A DNA stretch of 64,000 nt from CAWHPS01 sp963831235 (GTDB lineage Bacteria > Fibrobacterota > OXYB2-FULL-49-7 > JAEUSG01), in contig CAWHPS010000042.1 in assembly GCA_963831235.1 (NCBI GenBank), positions 38,802 through 102,801 on the forward strand, in the 5' to 3' direction. The notes under the pieces were generated by a model that saw only the letters and a list, made by a program, of their open reading frames with translations, did no database searches and was not told where the DNA came from. This document shows positions 1 through 7,444 of the stretch, piece after piece; position 1 is the stretch's first letter; each line of letters begins with the position of its first letter. A program made the position numbers and the translations under genes.

Positions 1-1630
1 TCTGGGCTTGATTCTTAAGGGTTACAGGCGCTTGACCTGAAAAGACATACCCCACGCTGTCGTGAAATACCCATTTTGGGTTAATTCTCGCATGTAAACC
101 CTGTGACACAACATTTCCATTGCCGTTATCGTAACCCGCCCAAACATCGCCGAAAAGCCGGCACTGGTTTATCGAAGTGGCCACAGTGTCCGCACCTGTA
201 CGGTTTATCCCGGCGCCGAGGGCTACTATCTCATCATCAAAACAAAACCAGGCCTTGCGCCCGGAAACCCCGCCCCAGTTTAAATCAAAACCAGAAACCC
301 CATACCTGCCATCGGAAGCGCAGCCCGCAAAATCAGTGGTGCCGGTGGTTTTGCTTTCAGAAATATCGGGAATGGAGGGGACGGAAATGCAGCGAGGACA
401 AGTAACTCCTGGAAGACGCGTCCAGTCCCAAACAGCGCCTATGCCGCCATATTCATTGCCATTTGGCATCAACTCAAACACGCCGAAAGAAAGATAATAA
501 CCTTTTATGTTCTCGCTATTTATGGCTTCTGTGCCGAAAATGCGGTTGGAACACATCTTTATCGAGGCGTGGTAATTCTTACGTTTATGTACATGAAATT
601 CCGCGGTGCTGAAATATTTATCGCCTGTAATTGCCGAATCGTCAATTCCGTCAAGACTTGCCACAAACGAACGCATCTCCTCGCTGCGGCTGGTCGGCAG
701 CTTCAACAATAAACCCGTACCAACCCCGAAGGAATTCCAAGAAGGTCCGCCGCGGCTTATTTCCCGCCCTGTAGCCGCAAAATCCCAGGTGTTTCGCCGC
801 ACCATCCATCGGTCGGCGTCAAGGGTAAGTCCTGTTAATCTGTCAGTCTGGGCCTCATCAAAAGCAAACAAGAGGTTCCGTGTCATTACCGCCCAAAAGG
901 TGATGTCGGCCATAAAACCACGACCGTATCCTCCATTGTAAAATAAGCCGTGCTGAAAAAAGGTGAACTCTGATGTAAGACCATCACCATCATAATTTGT
1001 CAACTCGTTTTTTATAGCATTTAAACCAAGATTTATATCACTTTCGGATTTGCGTAAACATCCCCTCCAGATATCATTCTGGGACTCCCAAACCAAATTC
1101 TGGCCCTCAGCATAAGCCCCCGAATTAAATAGGAATTCAGCTCCTCTCCTTACCCTCGCGGTATCGAGGTACGGTTCCATCATGAGCAGCAATGGGCCCA
1201 GTGCCAGTTGCTGACCGATATCATTATACCACCAATTGTCGCTGGAGATGGCGGCGTCATTATTATACCAGTAGTCCAATCCTGCAACTATGCCCCTTGA
1301 CATGGCGGTGTCATGATAGCTGGGATAGTCGGTGCGGTTGAATGCAAGCGCCATCTGCAGGAGGCGTTGTACATGTGTCAACGGGGTCCAGGGGGCGCTG
1401 CCATGGTCAAAATAATTAATATCAGGCCAGCATCCGTCCGCCTGCAGCGAGGAAAGGTAGGCAACCGCGCTGTCCGCGTTCATCAAACCCCAGGTGGTGT
1501 TTCCCGCTTTATAGGATGCCACAAGTCTGGCTTTAAGGGTATCAATGTCATCTGCAAAAGAGGCCAGGGCTAAGACCATGATGATGAAGGAACAAAAGAC
1601 ACCCAGCCGATTGATTTGTTTTGAGCGCAT
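1..1630 (-). CDS. Polysaccharide lyase family 8 (hyaluronate/chondroitin/xanthan lyase type), C-terminus cut by window edge
   Basis: Translating the minus strand from the ATG at 1630 gives an open frame of 543 codons that runs off the left edge. It starts with a secretory signal peptide (MRSKQINRLGVFCSF..., cleavage near ALASFA). PL8 hallmarks are visible: the aromatic-patch motif NWWYNDIG at about 132-139, Asn178 in GQNLVWES, His227 in FFQHG, Tyr235 in GGYG, and the C-terminal-half motif KAWFCFDDEIVALG at about 478. Asn, His and Tyr are the family's catalytic residues, which break uronic-acid glycosidic bonds by beta-elimination. The H-to-Y spacing is 8 rather than the 9 of hyaluronate lyases, so the substrate is uncertain. 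An AGGAGG ribosome-binding site lies at 1637-1642. The gene is divergent from an AraC-type regulator at 1809, which probably controls it. Family assignment is firm; substrate is not. Confidence 0.9.
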   Translation of the reverse strand, partial: MRSKQINRLGVFCSFIIMVLALASFADDIDTLKARLVASYKAGNTTWGLMNADSAVAYLSSLQADGCWPDINYFDHGSAPWTPLTHVQRLLQMALAFNRTDYPSYHDTAMSRGIVAGLDYWYNNDAAISSDNWWYNDIGQQLALGPLLLMMEPYLDTARVRRGAEFLFNSGAYAEGQNLVWESQNDIWRGCLRKSESDINLGLNAIKNELTNYDGDGLTSEFTFFQHGLFYNGGYGRGFMADITFWAVMTRNLLFAFDEAQTDRLTGLTLDADRWMVRRNTWDFAATGREISRGGPSWNSFGVGTGLLLKLPTSRSEEMRSFVASLDGIDDSAITGDKYFSTAEFHVHKRKNYHASIKMCSNRIFGTEAINSENIKGYYLSFGVFELMPNGNEYGGIGAVWDWTRLPGVTCPRCISVPSIPDISESKTTGTTDFAGCASDGRYGVSGFDLNWGGVSGRKAWFCFDDEIVALGAGINRTGADTVATSINQCRLFGDVWAGYDNGNGNVVSQGLHARINPKWVFHDSVGYVFSGQAPVTLKNQAQ

Positions 1631-1661
1631 AGGCAACCTCCTGTATAACTATAATAATCCG

Positions 1662-1683
1662 TTTGTAAAAGTTTTGTAAAAGT
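1662..1683. promoter_or_regulatory. Exact 11-bp tandem direct repeat, candidate AraC-family operator
   Basis: TTTGTAAAAGT occurs twice head to tail between the divergent PL8 lyase and AraC-type genes. Two half-sites one helical turn apart in direct orientation is the arrangement AraC-family dimers or monomers with two HTHs bind. It sits 32 bp upstream of the lyase start. Role is inferred from position and geometry. Confidence 0.45.
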
Positions 1684-1808
1684 ATGATACAGCGAAAGTA
1701 AGCTGCTTTCTTAGTTGTAAATATATACTAAAGACACACTAAATCAAATATATACGAATAAGATAATATGGTCAATAGTAATATTTACAATGCGTTTAAT
1801 AAAAGAAT

Positions 1809-2249
1809 ATGCTATTTTATTCACCCCAAATGGATATAAATAACTTTACCCTGAATAGCATAAAGAATATTTCACACGCTGCTTTCTTTAATATTGTTCG
1901 CAACAGGAGCCATTGGGGTCCGCGTGTAATTGATGATTTCGAATTCATTTATATTGTAAAGGGCAAGGGATATTATAAAAATTCCGATTCACAGCTTCTC
2001 ACAGTTAATCAGGACGAAATCCTGCTTATTCCGCCCAACATAGTACATATTTTTGAATGCCACACTTACGAAGCCTCAACAATAAGTGTTATTCATTTCA
2101 CCATTAAAACACGTGACGAATTGAAGGAACCTCTTGTTTTCCAGTGCAAAGAGGATCCGGAGATTCTTAATCTGTTCTTGAAATGCGTTGATGAGTTCGA
2201 GGGAAAGCGAGCTGCATTATCAAAGTATGGTGGAACAAATTGTGAATGA
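1809..2249 (+). CDS. AraC-family regulator, N-terminal cupin part (frameshifted)
   Basis: This frame encodes an AraC-type N-terminal ligand-binding cupin: about residues 30-100 carry the pattern FEFIYIVKGKGYY ... DEILLIPPNIVH typical of the sugar-sensing barrel. It ends at a TGA in the same place where the HTH half begins in another frame, so the original gene spanned 1809-2616. The break is near the GGG at 2201-2203: removing one G gives a continuous reading DEFEESELHYQSMVEQ across the junction. It is either a real one-base insertion or a sequence error. The divergent PL8 lyase is the likely target. Confidence 0.75.
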   Translation: MLFYSPQMDINNFTLNSIKNISHAAFFNIVRNRSHWGPRVIDDFEFIYIVKGKGYYKNSDSQLLTVNQDEILLIPPNIVHIFECHTYEASTISVIHFTIKTRDELKEPLVFQCKEDPEILNLFLKCVDEFEGKRAALSKYGGTNCE

Positions 2250-2616
2250 AATCTGGATCAGGCTATACAGGATTCCAGGAAAAAACAGCGCGCGCCGTGA
2301 ACCCCTTAAAGTTACCCATGCAAAAGATTATATCAAAAACCATTATACAACGCCTGTCAGCCGTCGCGATATTGCGCGTCACATCGATGTCACACCAGAG
2401 CACCTGAATTTCCTGTTCAAGAAATTCTGTTCAACCACGCCCATGGATTTCCTGGCAGACGTCCGTATCAGGGAAGCAAAAAAGCTGTTACAGAACGCAA
2501 ACCTGAACATATCTCAGGTCTCTTTCCGGGTGGGTTATATTGATCCTCTCTATTTTTCCAAAGTCTTCAAGAAAAAAACCGGTATGACTCCGCGCTCTTT
2601 TGCAAACAAGATATAA
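2188..2616 (+). CDS. AraC-family regulator, C-terminal double-HTH part (frameshifted)
   Basis: The frame contains the complete AraC/XylS DNA-binding domain: first HTH around VSRRDIARHIDVTPEHLNFLFKK and second around NISQVSFRVGYIDPLYFSKVF, ending in KKKTGMTPRSF, the family signature. True coding in this frame begins at about 2203 (sequence ESELHYQSMVEQIV), continuing the cupin domain of 1809-2249 after a +1 shift. The ATG at 2188 is probably not a real start, because a lone HTH fragment would lack the sensor. If the shift is real the regulator is a pseudogene, and PL8 control would be lost or altered. Confidence 0.75.
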   Translation: MMSSRESELHYQSMVEQIVNEIWIRLYRIPGKNSARREPLKVTHAKDYIKNHYTTPVSRRDIARHIDVTPEHLNFLFKKFCSTTPMDFLADVRIREAKKLLQNANLNISQVSFRVGYIDPLYFSKVFKKKTGMTPRSFANKI

Positions 2617-2685
2617 TTAATCCTTTTTGTAAACTTATCCGAGGTGACCTGATACAGTCCACAGATAAGATGTATATTTAAAAGA

Positions 2686-3684
2686 TCAAGCCACTGGGCA
2701 AATTGAATCAATTGCTTCCAATTCCTCATGGCTAAAAACAAGATTTTCAAGCGCCTTTACATTATCTTCAATCTGAGAAACCCTGCTTGCACCCACAAGC
2801 ACAGATGTTATCACCTGTGTCCTCAATATCCAGGCAACTGCCATTTCAGCCAGTGTTTGCCCGCGTTTTAGGGCTATCTGGTTTAATAAGTTTACCTTTG
2901 CCATGATTTCTGGTGTAATTCTCTCCTTTTTAAGAAAGCCATGAGGTTTTGAGGCGCGTGATCCCTTTGGAATTCCTTTAAGATATCTGTTTGATAAAAG
3001 CCCCTGTGCAAGCGGAGAAAATACAATGCAGCCCACTTGTTCCTGTTCAAGAACATTCAGTAAACCTGTTTCAATGCTTCTATTCAGGATGGAATATGAG
3101 GGTTGCTGTATTAAACATGGCGTTCCCAAAGACCTCAATATGCCAAAAGCTTTTCCTGCTTCAACAGCATTATACCCGGATGAAATCCCAACATACAAAG
3201 CCTTGCCCTGTTTAACTATGGTATCAAGGGCCGCCATTGTTTCCTCAAGGGGCGTATTGGGATCAAACCTGTGCGAATAAAATATGTCAACATAATCAAG
3301 CCCCATTCTCTTCAAGCTCTGGTCAACGCTTGCAATCAGGTTTTTTCTACTGCCCCATTCACCATAAGGACCGGGCCACATTCTATATCCTGCTTTGCTG
3401 GAAATGATCATTTCATCGCGATAGGACTTCATGTTCTTTTTAAAGATACGCCCAAAATTTAATTCAGCAGTTCCTGGAGGAGGCCCGTAATTATTCGCCA
3501 AATCAAAATGGGTAATTCCAAGATCAAATGCCCTTAAGATCATTTTTTCAGCATTCTTTATATCATCAACCCCGCCGAAGTTATGCCATAAGCCAAGCGA
3601 TATGGCAGGTAGAAGCAAACCGCTGTTTCCACACCTGCGATACAACATTTTGTCATATCTTCTTTCATGAGCTTTGTATGGCAT
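2686..3684 (-). CDS. yghZ: Aldo/keto reductase, YghZ/L-glyceraldehyde-3-phosphate reductase type
   Basis: An NADPH-dependent aldo/keto reductase of 332 residues, the size of E. coli YghZ (Gpr). The match is close along the whole length: YRRCGNSGLLLPAISLGLWHNFG at the N-terminus, catalytic-tyrosine motif FDLANNYGPPPG, SRKNLIASVDQSLKRMGL, YVDIFYSHR, and the NADP-binding end SVLVGASRVSQIEDNV. YghZ reduces L-glyceraldehyde 3-phosphate and methylglyoxal, so a detoxification role is plausible. I chose the ATG at 3684: it has GAGGG 6 nt upstream and gives the family N-terminus, whereas the longer frame starts at a TTG (3720) and would overlap the upstream gene. It follows the ThiD2-like gene on the same strand. 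Confidence 0.88.
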   Translation of the reverse strand: MPYKAHERRYDKMLYRRCGNSGLLLPAISLGLWHNFGGVDDIKNAEKMILRAFDLGITHFDLANNYGPPPGTAELNFGRIFKKNMKSYRDEMIISSKAGYRMWPGPYGEWGSRKNLIASVDQSLKRMGLDYVDIFYSHRFDPNTPLEETMAALDTIVKQGKALYVGISSGYNAVEAGKAFGILRSLGTPCLIQQPSYSILNRSIETGLLNVLEQEQVGCIVFSPLAQGLLSNRYLKGIPKGSRASKPHGFLKKERITPEIMAKVNLLNQIALKRGQTLAEMAVAWILRTQVITSVLVGASRVSQIEDNVKALENLVFSHEELEAIDSICPVA

Positions 3685-3704
3685 TATTCCCTCGATTATT
3701 TGAA

Positions 3705-4112
3705 TTATCTCTTTACCCAATTCTTTTCCATTGTATAAAGCTTAAAACGAAGTTCTTTTGCCTTGATTGAAGCCTCGGGACACACAATTTTCGAAAACTC
3801 CTCAAGAACACGCGCGGCTTCCTCGCACCTTTTAAAATTGGCCGTAAGAATGTCATTTAGGCATGAGCGATGCATTTCCGTCTTGGTCACTCCATCTCTC
3901 CCTACATCCGATTCGCTGTCACGGGCTGATAAAAGTTCCTTCTCAGAAAAAAGCAAATAGCATTTTGCCACATCATGCCTGAGCGACTTAAGCTTGGCCG
4001 AAGAACCGGCTTTATTTCTACCAAGCCGCTCCGACTCTTCAAGCACGCGGATACCTTCCCTAAGACGATTGAAATTAGCGTCGATAATTCTGAGAATCTT
4101 TTTTTGTTCCAT
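3705..4112 (-). CDS. Stand-alone ThiD2-like domain protein (thiamine biosynthesis)
   Basis: A 135-residue helical protein with IIDANFNRLREGIRVLEE at 9-26, LKSLRHDVAKCY at 41-52 and, in the second half, ILTANFKRCEEAARVLEEFSK. This matches the domain found fused N-terminally to ThiE in Aquificales and others, described as ThiD2, a hydroxymethylpyrimidine-phosphate kinase. The two halves resemble each other (ANF-R-REG/EEA-RVLEE), consistent with an internal duplication. No ThiE domain is attached and none lies nearby. The start codon overlaps the gcvT stop by one base (TAATG), implying translational coupling. Family assignment is from memory of the motif; enzymatic role is inferred. Confidence 0.6.
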   Translation of the reverse strand: MEQKKILRIIDANFNRLREGIRVLEESERLGRNKAGSSAKLKSLRHDVAKCYLLFSEKELLSARDSESDVGRDGVTKTEMHRSCLNDILTANFKRCEEAARVLEEFSKIVCPEASIKAKELRFKLYTMEKNWVKR

Positions 4113-5179
4113 TATATGAATTTACGTTTAACCACCTTTGACAACAAACGCTTGCCGCGAACATCAATCTCAACAAGATTTCCACGCGCAGCATTTTCAG
4201 CTTCAACCATTGCAAGCGCAATACCCTTGCCCAAAATGGGCGAATGGCCGCCTGATGTAACCTGACCTATTCTTGTGTCCCCTAAATAAACACCGCACTC
4301 AGCACGGGGAATTCCTTTGTCTTCAGCAACAAGCCCTATAAGCTTGCGTTTCAGCCCTGTTTTGAGTGATTCAACAAGAGCCTGCTTTCCTATGAAATCA
4401 TCTTTTTTATCAAGCTTTACTATCCAGCCAAGCCCTGCCTCAAGAACATTTGTGTCCATGTTTATCTCGTGTCCATAGAGCGTATAACCCATTTCAAGGC
4501 GCAATGTATCGCGGGCTCCAAGCCCAATAGGCTTGACGTTGTTTGCAAGGAGGTAATCCCATATTGCCGAAGCTCCATTGTTTTCAACAACTATTTCGCA
4601 TCCATCCTCGCCTGTATAACCGGTTCTCGCAACAATTGCCTTTTGCCCGGCTATCATAATATTTTCGGCAACCGTAAACGGTTTCATTGGACTAAATAGT
4701 CCTCCAGTGGCATTATCCATTATTCCGGCAGCCTTTGGCCCCTGCAGGGCAAGTATTGAAAGCTCAGAACTGCGGTCAATAAGAGAACAACCTTCTGAAT
4801 TATGCTCCTTAAGCCAGATAAAATCCTTTTCAATATTGGAGGCGTTTACAATAAGCATATAAGATCCCGGCTTGAGACAATAAAGAATCAAATCGTCAAT
4901 TGCCCCGCCTTTATCATTGCAAAGGAGTGTATAGACCGCATCTCCTGTCTTAACATTCGACATATCAAGAGTGAGCATCTTTTGTAGAAAGTTATCAACA
5001 CCTGGGCCATTAAGGAATAAATTCCCCATATGCGAAACATCAAAAACACCCGCATTCTTTCGTACAGAAAGGTGCTCATCAACAATACCGGAATATTGTA
5101 TCGGCATGTCATAACCTGCAAATTCGGCCATTTTGGCTTTAAGCATTATGTGCTTATCATGAAGTATGGTGGTTTTCAT
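4112..5179 (-). CDS. gcvT: Glycine cleavage system aminomethyltransferase (T protein)
   Basis: T protein transfers the methylene group of aminomethyl-lipoyl GcvH to tetrahydrofolate, releasing ammonia. At 355 residues it has the family length. Visible motifs are LHDKHIMLKAKMAEFAGYDMPIQY, the DVSHMG motif at 47-52, the folate-side acidic pair DD at 95-96, ARTGYTGEDGCEI, and LGARDTLRLEMGYTLYG. The C-terminal barrel begins near VTSGGHSP. GcvH and GcvP are not in this window, so the operon partners lie elsewhere. The ATG is preceded by GAGGTAAGAA, a good ribosome-binding site. The gene is divergent from the phosphatase/kinase gene at 5319 and its stop overlaps the ThiD2-like start. Confidence 0.95.
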   Translation of the reverse strand: MKTTILHDKHIMLKAKMAEFAGYDMPIQYSGIVDEHLSVRKNAGVFDVSHMGNLFLNGPGVDNFLQKMLTLDMSNVKTGDAVYTLLCNDKGGAIDDLILYCLKPGSYMLIVNASNIEKDFIWLKEHNSEGCSLIDRSSELSILALQGPKAAGIMDNATGGLFSPMKPFTVAENIMIAGQKAIVARTGYTGEDGCEIVVENNGASAIWDYLLANNVKPIGLGARDTLRLEMGYTLYGHEINMDTNVLEAGLGWIVKLDKKDDFIGKQALVESLKTGLKRKLIGLVAEDKGIPRAECGVYLGDTRIGQVTSGGHSPILGKGIALAMVEAENAARGNLVEIDVRGKRLLSKVVKRKFI

Positions 5180-5280
5180 TTCTTACCTCTACAATTAAAA
5201 TTACCATTCAAAAAATATAAATGAAAATAACTTATTCATTGCCAGGTAAGAAATCGCTTTAAAAAATCCGTTCTAACCAT

Positions 5281-5309
5281 TTGACTCATTATACAACAGC
5301 AAATTATAT
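5281..5309 (+). promoter_or_regulatory. Sigma70-type promoter giving a nearly leaderless transcript
   Basis: TTGACT (5281-5286), 17-bp spacer, TTATAT (5304-5309). The only sensible ATG of the downstream gene is at 5319, about 10 bp after the -10 box, and no Shine-Dalgarno sequence precedes it, so the mRNA may be leaderless or have a 2-5-nt leader. Confidence 0.5.
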
Positions 5310-5318
5310 ATCATTAAT

Positions 5319-6494
5319 ATGAAGGCCATTAAATCACACAATAAATCCAGTGCCAAAGCCCCAGAAAAAACCTTGGATATTTCCGGAGCATTGGAAATTC
5401 AACAACGACTGCTGCCAAAAAAACTTCCAGACACCGAAGATTTTTCTTTCTCCATTCGTTATACGGAAAATAATCTTACTCCTGGAATGGGCTATAACAC
5501 TATCAGGCTTGATGATGATGAAGTCGCGTTTTATGCATTTAACATCTTCGGTTCCCCTTTGGGAGCTGCCTATTTTTCCGCCATGTCACACATGGCCTTT
5601 TCCCATCACCTTATGCCAGATAAGCCGCCTTCAGCAACACTTCGGGACATCAATACCTCTCTTGTAAAGCACCTTCGATCCCTTGAATATTTAACCGCAT
5701 TCCTTGGGATACTTGATTTGCGCTGCAATGTGCTAAAATATTGCAATGCGCATTATGGCCCAGCCTGCCGTTTAAATAAAAGAACAGGGGAATTGGAACC
5801 TTTGAACACAGGTGGTGGTTTTATCGGGGTCATGCATGATTTTGATTTTAAGGAAGGGCATGTGCAGCTTTGCACAGGAGATGTTGTAACTTTGCTATTA
5901 TCCACTAACACTCCCGATAAAATCGCAGGTTTTCCGATTATTGAAAAACTTGTTAAAGCACATGAAGCAAACACAAAAAACATCAAACATGTTGACTCCA
6001 TCGCATCCACCCATGCACTTTTATCTTTTGAGGTCCGCCTTCCACCAAGAAAGGCCTTATACCTAAAAACATGTGGTATGGATGAAAGCGCAAACTTACA
6101 TATAAAAACCCTTCATGATTTTGATGAAATGAAAGAACACATACGCTATCTTTTATCAGAAGCTGATAAAATAGGCTACCCACTAAGGTTCCAGAAAAAT
6201 TTCAGGCTAGTGCTTCTGGAATTAATTACCAATGCAATAATTCACGGCAACAAATACAATCGCGAAAAAAAGTGCGTGGTACTTACAGACATGTCCCCGC
6301 AAAAGATAGACCTCGGGGTGATAGACGAGGGTGAAGGGTACGATATTAAAACCGTTCCGGATCCTTTACATCCTGAGAACATAAACAAGCCGCACGGCCG
6401 GGGATTATTCATAATAAAACATTATGTCGATGATTTCAGACTCCAGGGCAACGGCAACAGCACAGTTGTGACATTCAATAGAACAAAAGAATAG
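5319..6494 (+). CDS. Degenerate PP2C (SpoIIE/RsbU-like) domain fused to anti-sigma-type HATPase kinase
   Basis: A 391-residue soluble protein. Residues 20-240 follow the SpoIIE/RsbU phosphatase pattern (ALEIQQRLLPKKLP, LGAAYFSAM, LEYLTAFLGILD, NAHYGPACRL), but the metal-binding acids are gone: the usual GGDYYD is PGMGYN (55-60), the usual GDVSGHG is FNIFGSP, and the late TDG is STN. Residues 265-391 form a GHKL ATPase of RsbW type with an intact N-box ELITNAIIHGNK, a DEGEGYD box and HGRGLFIIKHY. It thus looks like an inactive phosphatase used as a sensor or scaffold for an active serine kinase in a partner-switching pathway. No anti-sigma antagonist or sigma factor is adjacent. Domain calls are firm, loss of catalysis is inferred. 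Confidence 0.82.
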   Translation: MKAIKSHNKSSAKAPEKTLDISGALEIQQRLLPKKLPDTEDFSFSIRYTENNLTPGMGYNTIRLDDDEVAFYAFNIFGSPLGAAYFSAMSHMAFSHHLMPDKPPSATLRDINTSLVKHLRSLEYLTAFLGILDLRCNVLKYCNAHYGPACRLNKRTGELEPLNTGGGFIGVMHDFDFKEGHVQLCTGDVVTLLLSTNTPDKIAGFPIIEKLVKAHEANTKNIKHVDSIASTHALLSFEVRLPPRKALYLKTCGMDESANLHIKTLHDFDEMKEHIRYLLSEADKIGYPLRFQKNFRLVLLELITNAIIHGNKYNREKKCVVLTDMSPQKIDLGVIDEGEGYDIKTVPDPLHPENINKPHGRGLFIIKHYVDDFRLQGNGNSTVVTFNRTKE

Positions 6495-6499
6495 CCCAC

Positions 6500-6545
6500 T
6501 TAAAAATAAATCGCCCCAGCCTCGTGTGGTACAAGGCGGGGGCGA
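6500..6545 (-). terminator. Rho-independent terminator, minus strand
   Basis: A stem TCGCCCC (6511-6517) pairs with GGGGCGA (6539-6545); on the minus strand it is followed by TTTATTTTTAAG. It terminates the COX24-type gene at 6572 and may also serve the plus-strand gene ending at 6494. Confidence 0.6.
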
Positions 6546-6571
6546 CTAAATCCATTGTTTTCAGCAGAAAA

Positions 6572-6676
6572 TCAGCTGCGGTATCTTAATCTTTTTTTAT
6601 GTCTGTTTTTCCTGCGGCGTTTCTTAAGTTTGTGCCTGTTGATTTTATGCTTCTTTCTCTTCTTTCCGCAAGGCAT
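6572..6676 (-). CDS. 34-residue AURKAIP1/COX24-type basic ribosomal protein
   Basis: The minus strand encodes a 34-residue, extremely basic peptide beginning MPCGKKRKKHKINRHKLKK and ending KNRHKKRLRYRS. This is the COX24/AURKAIP1 domain found in mitochondrial mS38, in the small mycobacterial protein bS22, and as short proteins annotated across Bacteroidetes and relatives (MPSGKKRKRHKMATHKRKK type). It probably binds the small ribosomal subunit. AGAAAGGAAATTCT immediately precedes the ATG, a good ribosome-binding site, and a terminator hairpin follows. It is often missed because of its length. Confidence 0.85.
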   Translation of the reverse strand: MPCGKKRKKHKINRHKLKKRRRKNRHKKRLRYRS

Positions 6677-6753
6677 AGAATTTCCTTTCTTTGGGTTATC
6701 TGCTTGTTAATATAAATTATAAATTAATTTTATTTCAATCTTTTTAAGCCATT

Positions 6754-7332
6754 TCACCTGAAAAACAATTTTGATACTCCTGTAAAGGATTTACAGAAAC
6801 ACCTCTGGTTTTTATAATCAAAGAATTTACGTTTGTAATGCGTTACCTTCACCCAGTCAAGATTGTTCGGAGAAACAGCCTTGAAGTGGCCGTAAACCGC
6901 CAGCACAACATCTTCTTTTGTGCACCAAATAAAGCAGTGCCCCTCTTTGGTTTTGTCTTGATATTTCCAATACGACATATTTGCCTTACCGTATGTTTTA
7001 ACAAGCTTGGCAATAACATTCTTCTTGAATCCCTTCTCCCCTGTTTCAAAAGTTCGGTAATCGAGTTCAACTGCTACAAGCCCATTCTTGAAAAAAGAAT
7101 ATATCTTTTTTTCAATATTTTCAGAGGTTATCTTTTCAACGGCAAATTTAAGTGTGTCAGGGCCGAATATATTTACACCTTCAAAATAACATGGGGTCAT
7201 TTTTTTAACATGAGGAAAAGCCTTTTTTACAACACTGCTGGAAGAATTCCATCTAAGGTTTTCATATCCTGAGGCGGAATATACAGGCAATATGGATATT
7301 AAAACAATAAAACAGAATACTTTTCTTATCAT
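6754..7332 (-). CDS. Secreted hypothetical protein
   Basis: 192 residues with a clear signal peptide (MIRKVFCFIVLISILPVYSASG, cleavage near residue 20). The mature part is a mixed alpha/beta domain with ENLRWNSSSSVVKKAFPHVK, resembling small periplasmic proteins that start with a -LRWG/NSS-VK--FP- pattern, and conserved-looking aromatic residues (GKANMSYWKYQDKT). I cannot name the family. It lies between the NtrC-type regulator gene and the COX24-type gene, all on the minus strand, with gaps of 112 and 77 bp, so co-transcription is uncertain. Confidence 0.65.
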   Translation of the reverse strand: MIRKVFCFIVLISILPVYSASGYENLRWNSSSSVVKKAFPHVKKMTPCYFEGVNIFGPDTLKFAVEKITSENIEKKIYSFFKNGLVAVELDYRTFETGEKGFKKNVIAKLVKTYGKANMSYWKYQDKTKEGHCFIWCTKEDVVLAVYGHFKAVSPNNLDWVKVTHYKRKFFDYKNQRCFCKSFTGVSKLFFR

Positions 7333-7444
7333 TATTTAATAATTTAACCGTTTAGAGGCTGGCGTTTCGGGGAATAAATATAAGTCCTGAGCAATTAATT
7401 TAGCAAAACCAAAACAAAAGGCAAACCGGCAAGTTGAATAATAA

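Noticed and set aside
103..941. Three plus-strand open frames in the first kilobase
   Set aside because: They are antisense to a continuous minus-strand frame with clear PL8 motifs, so they are shadows.
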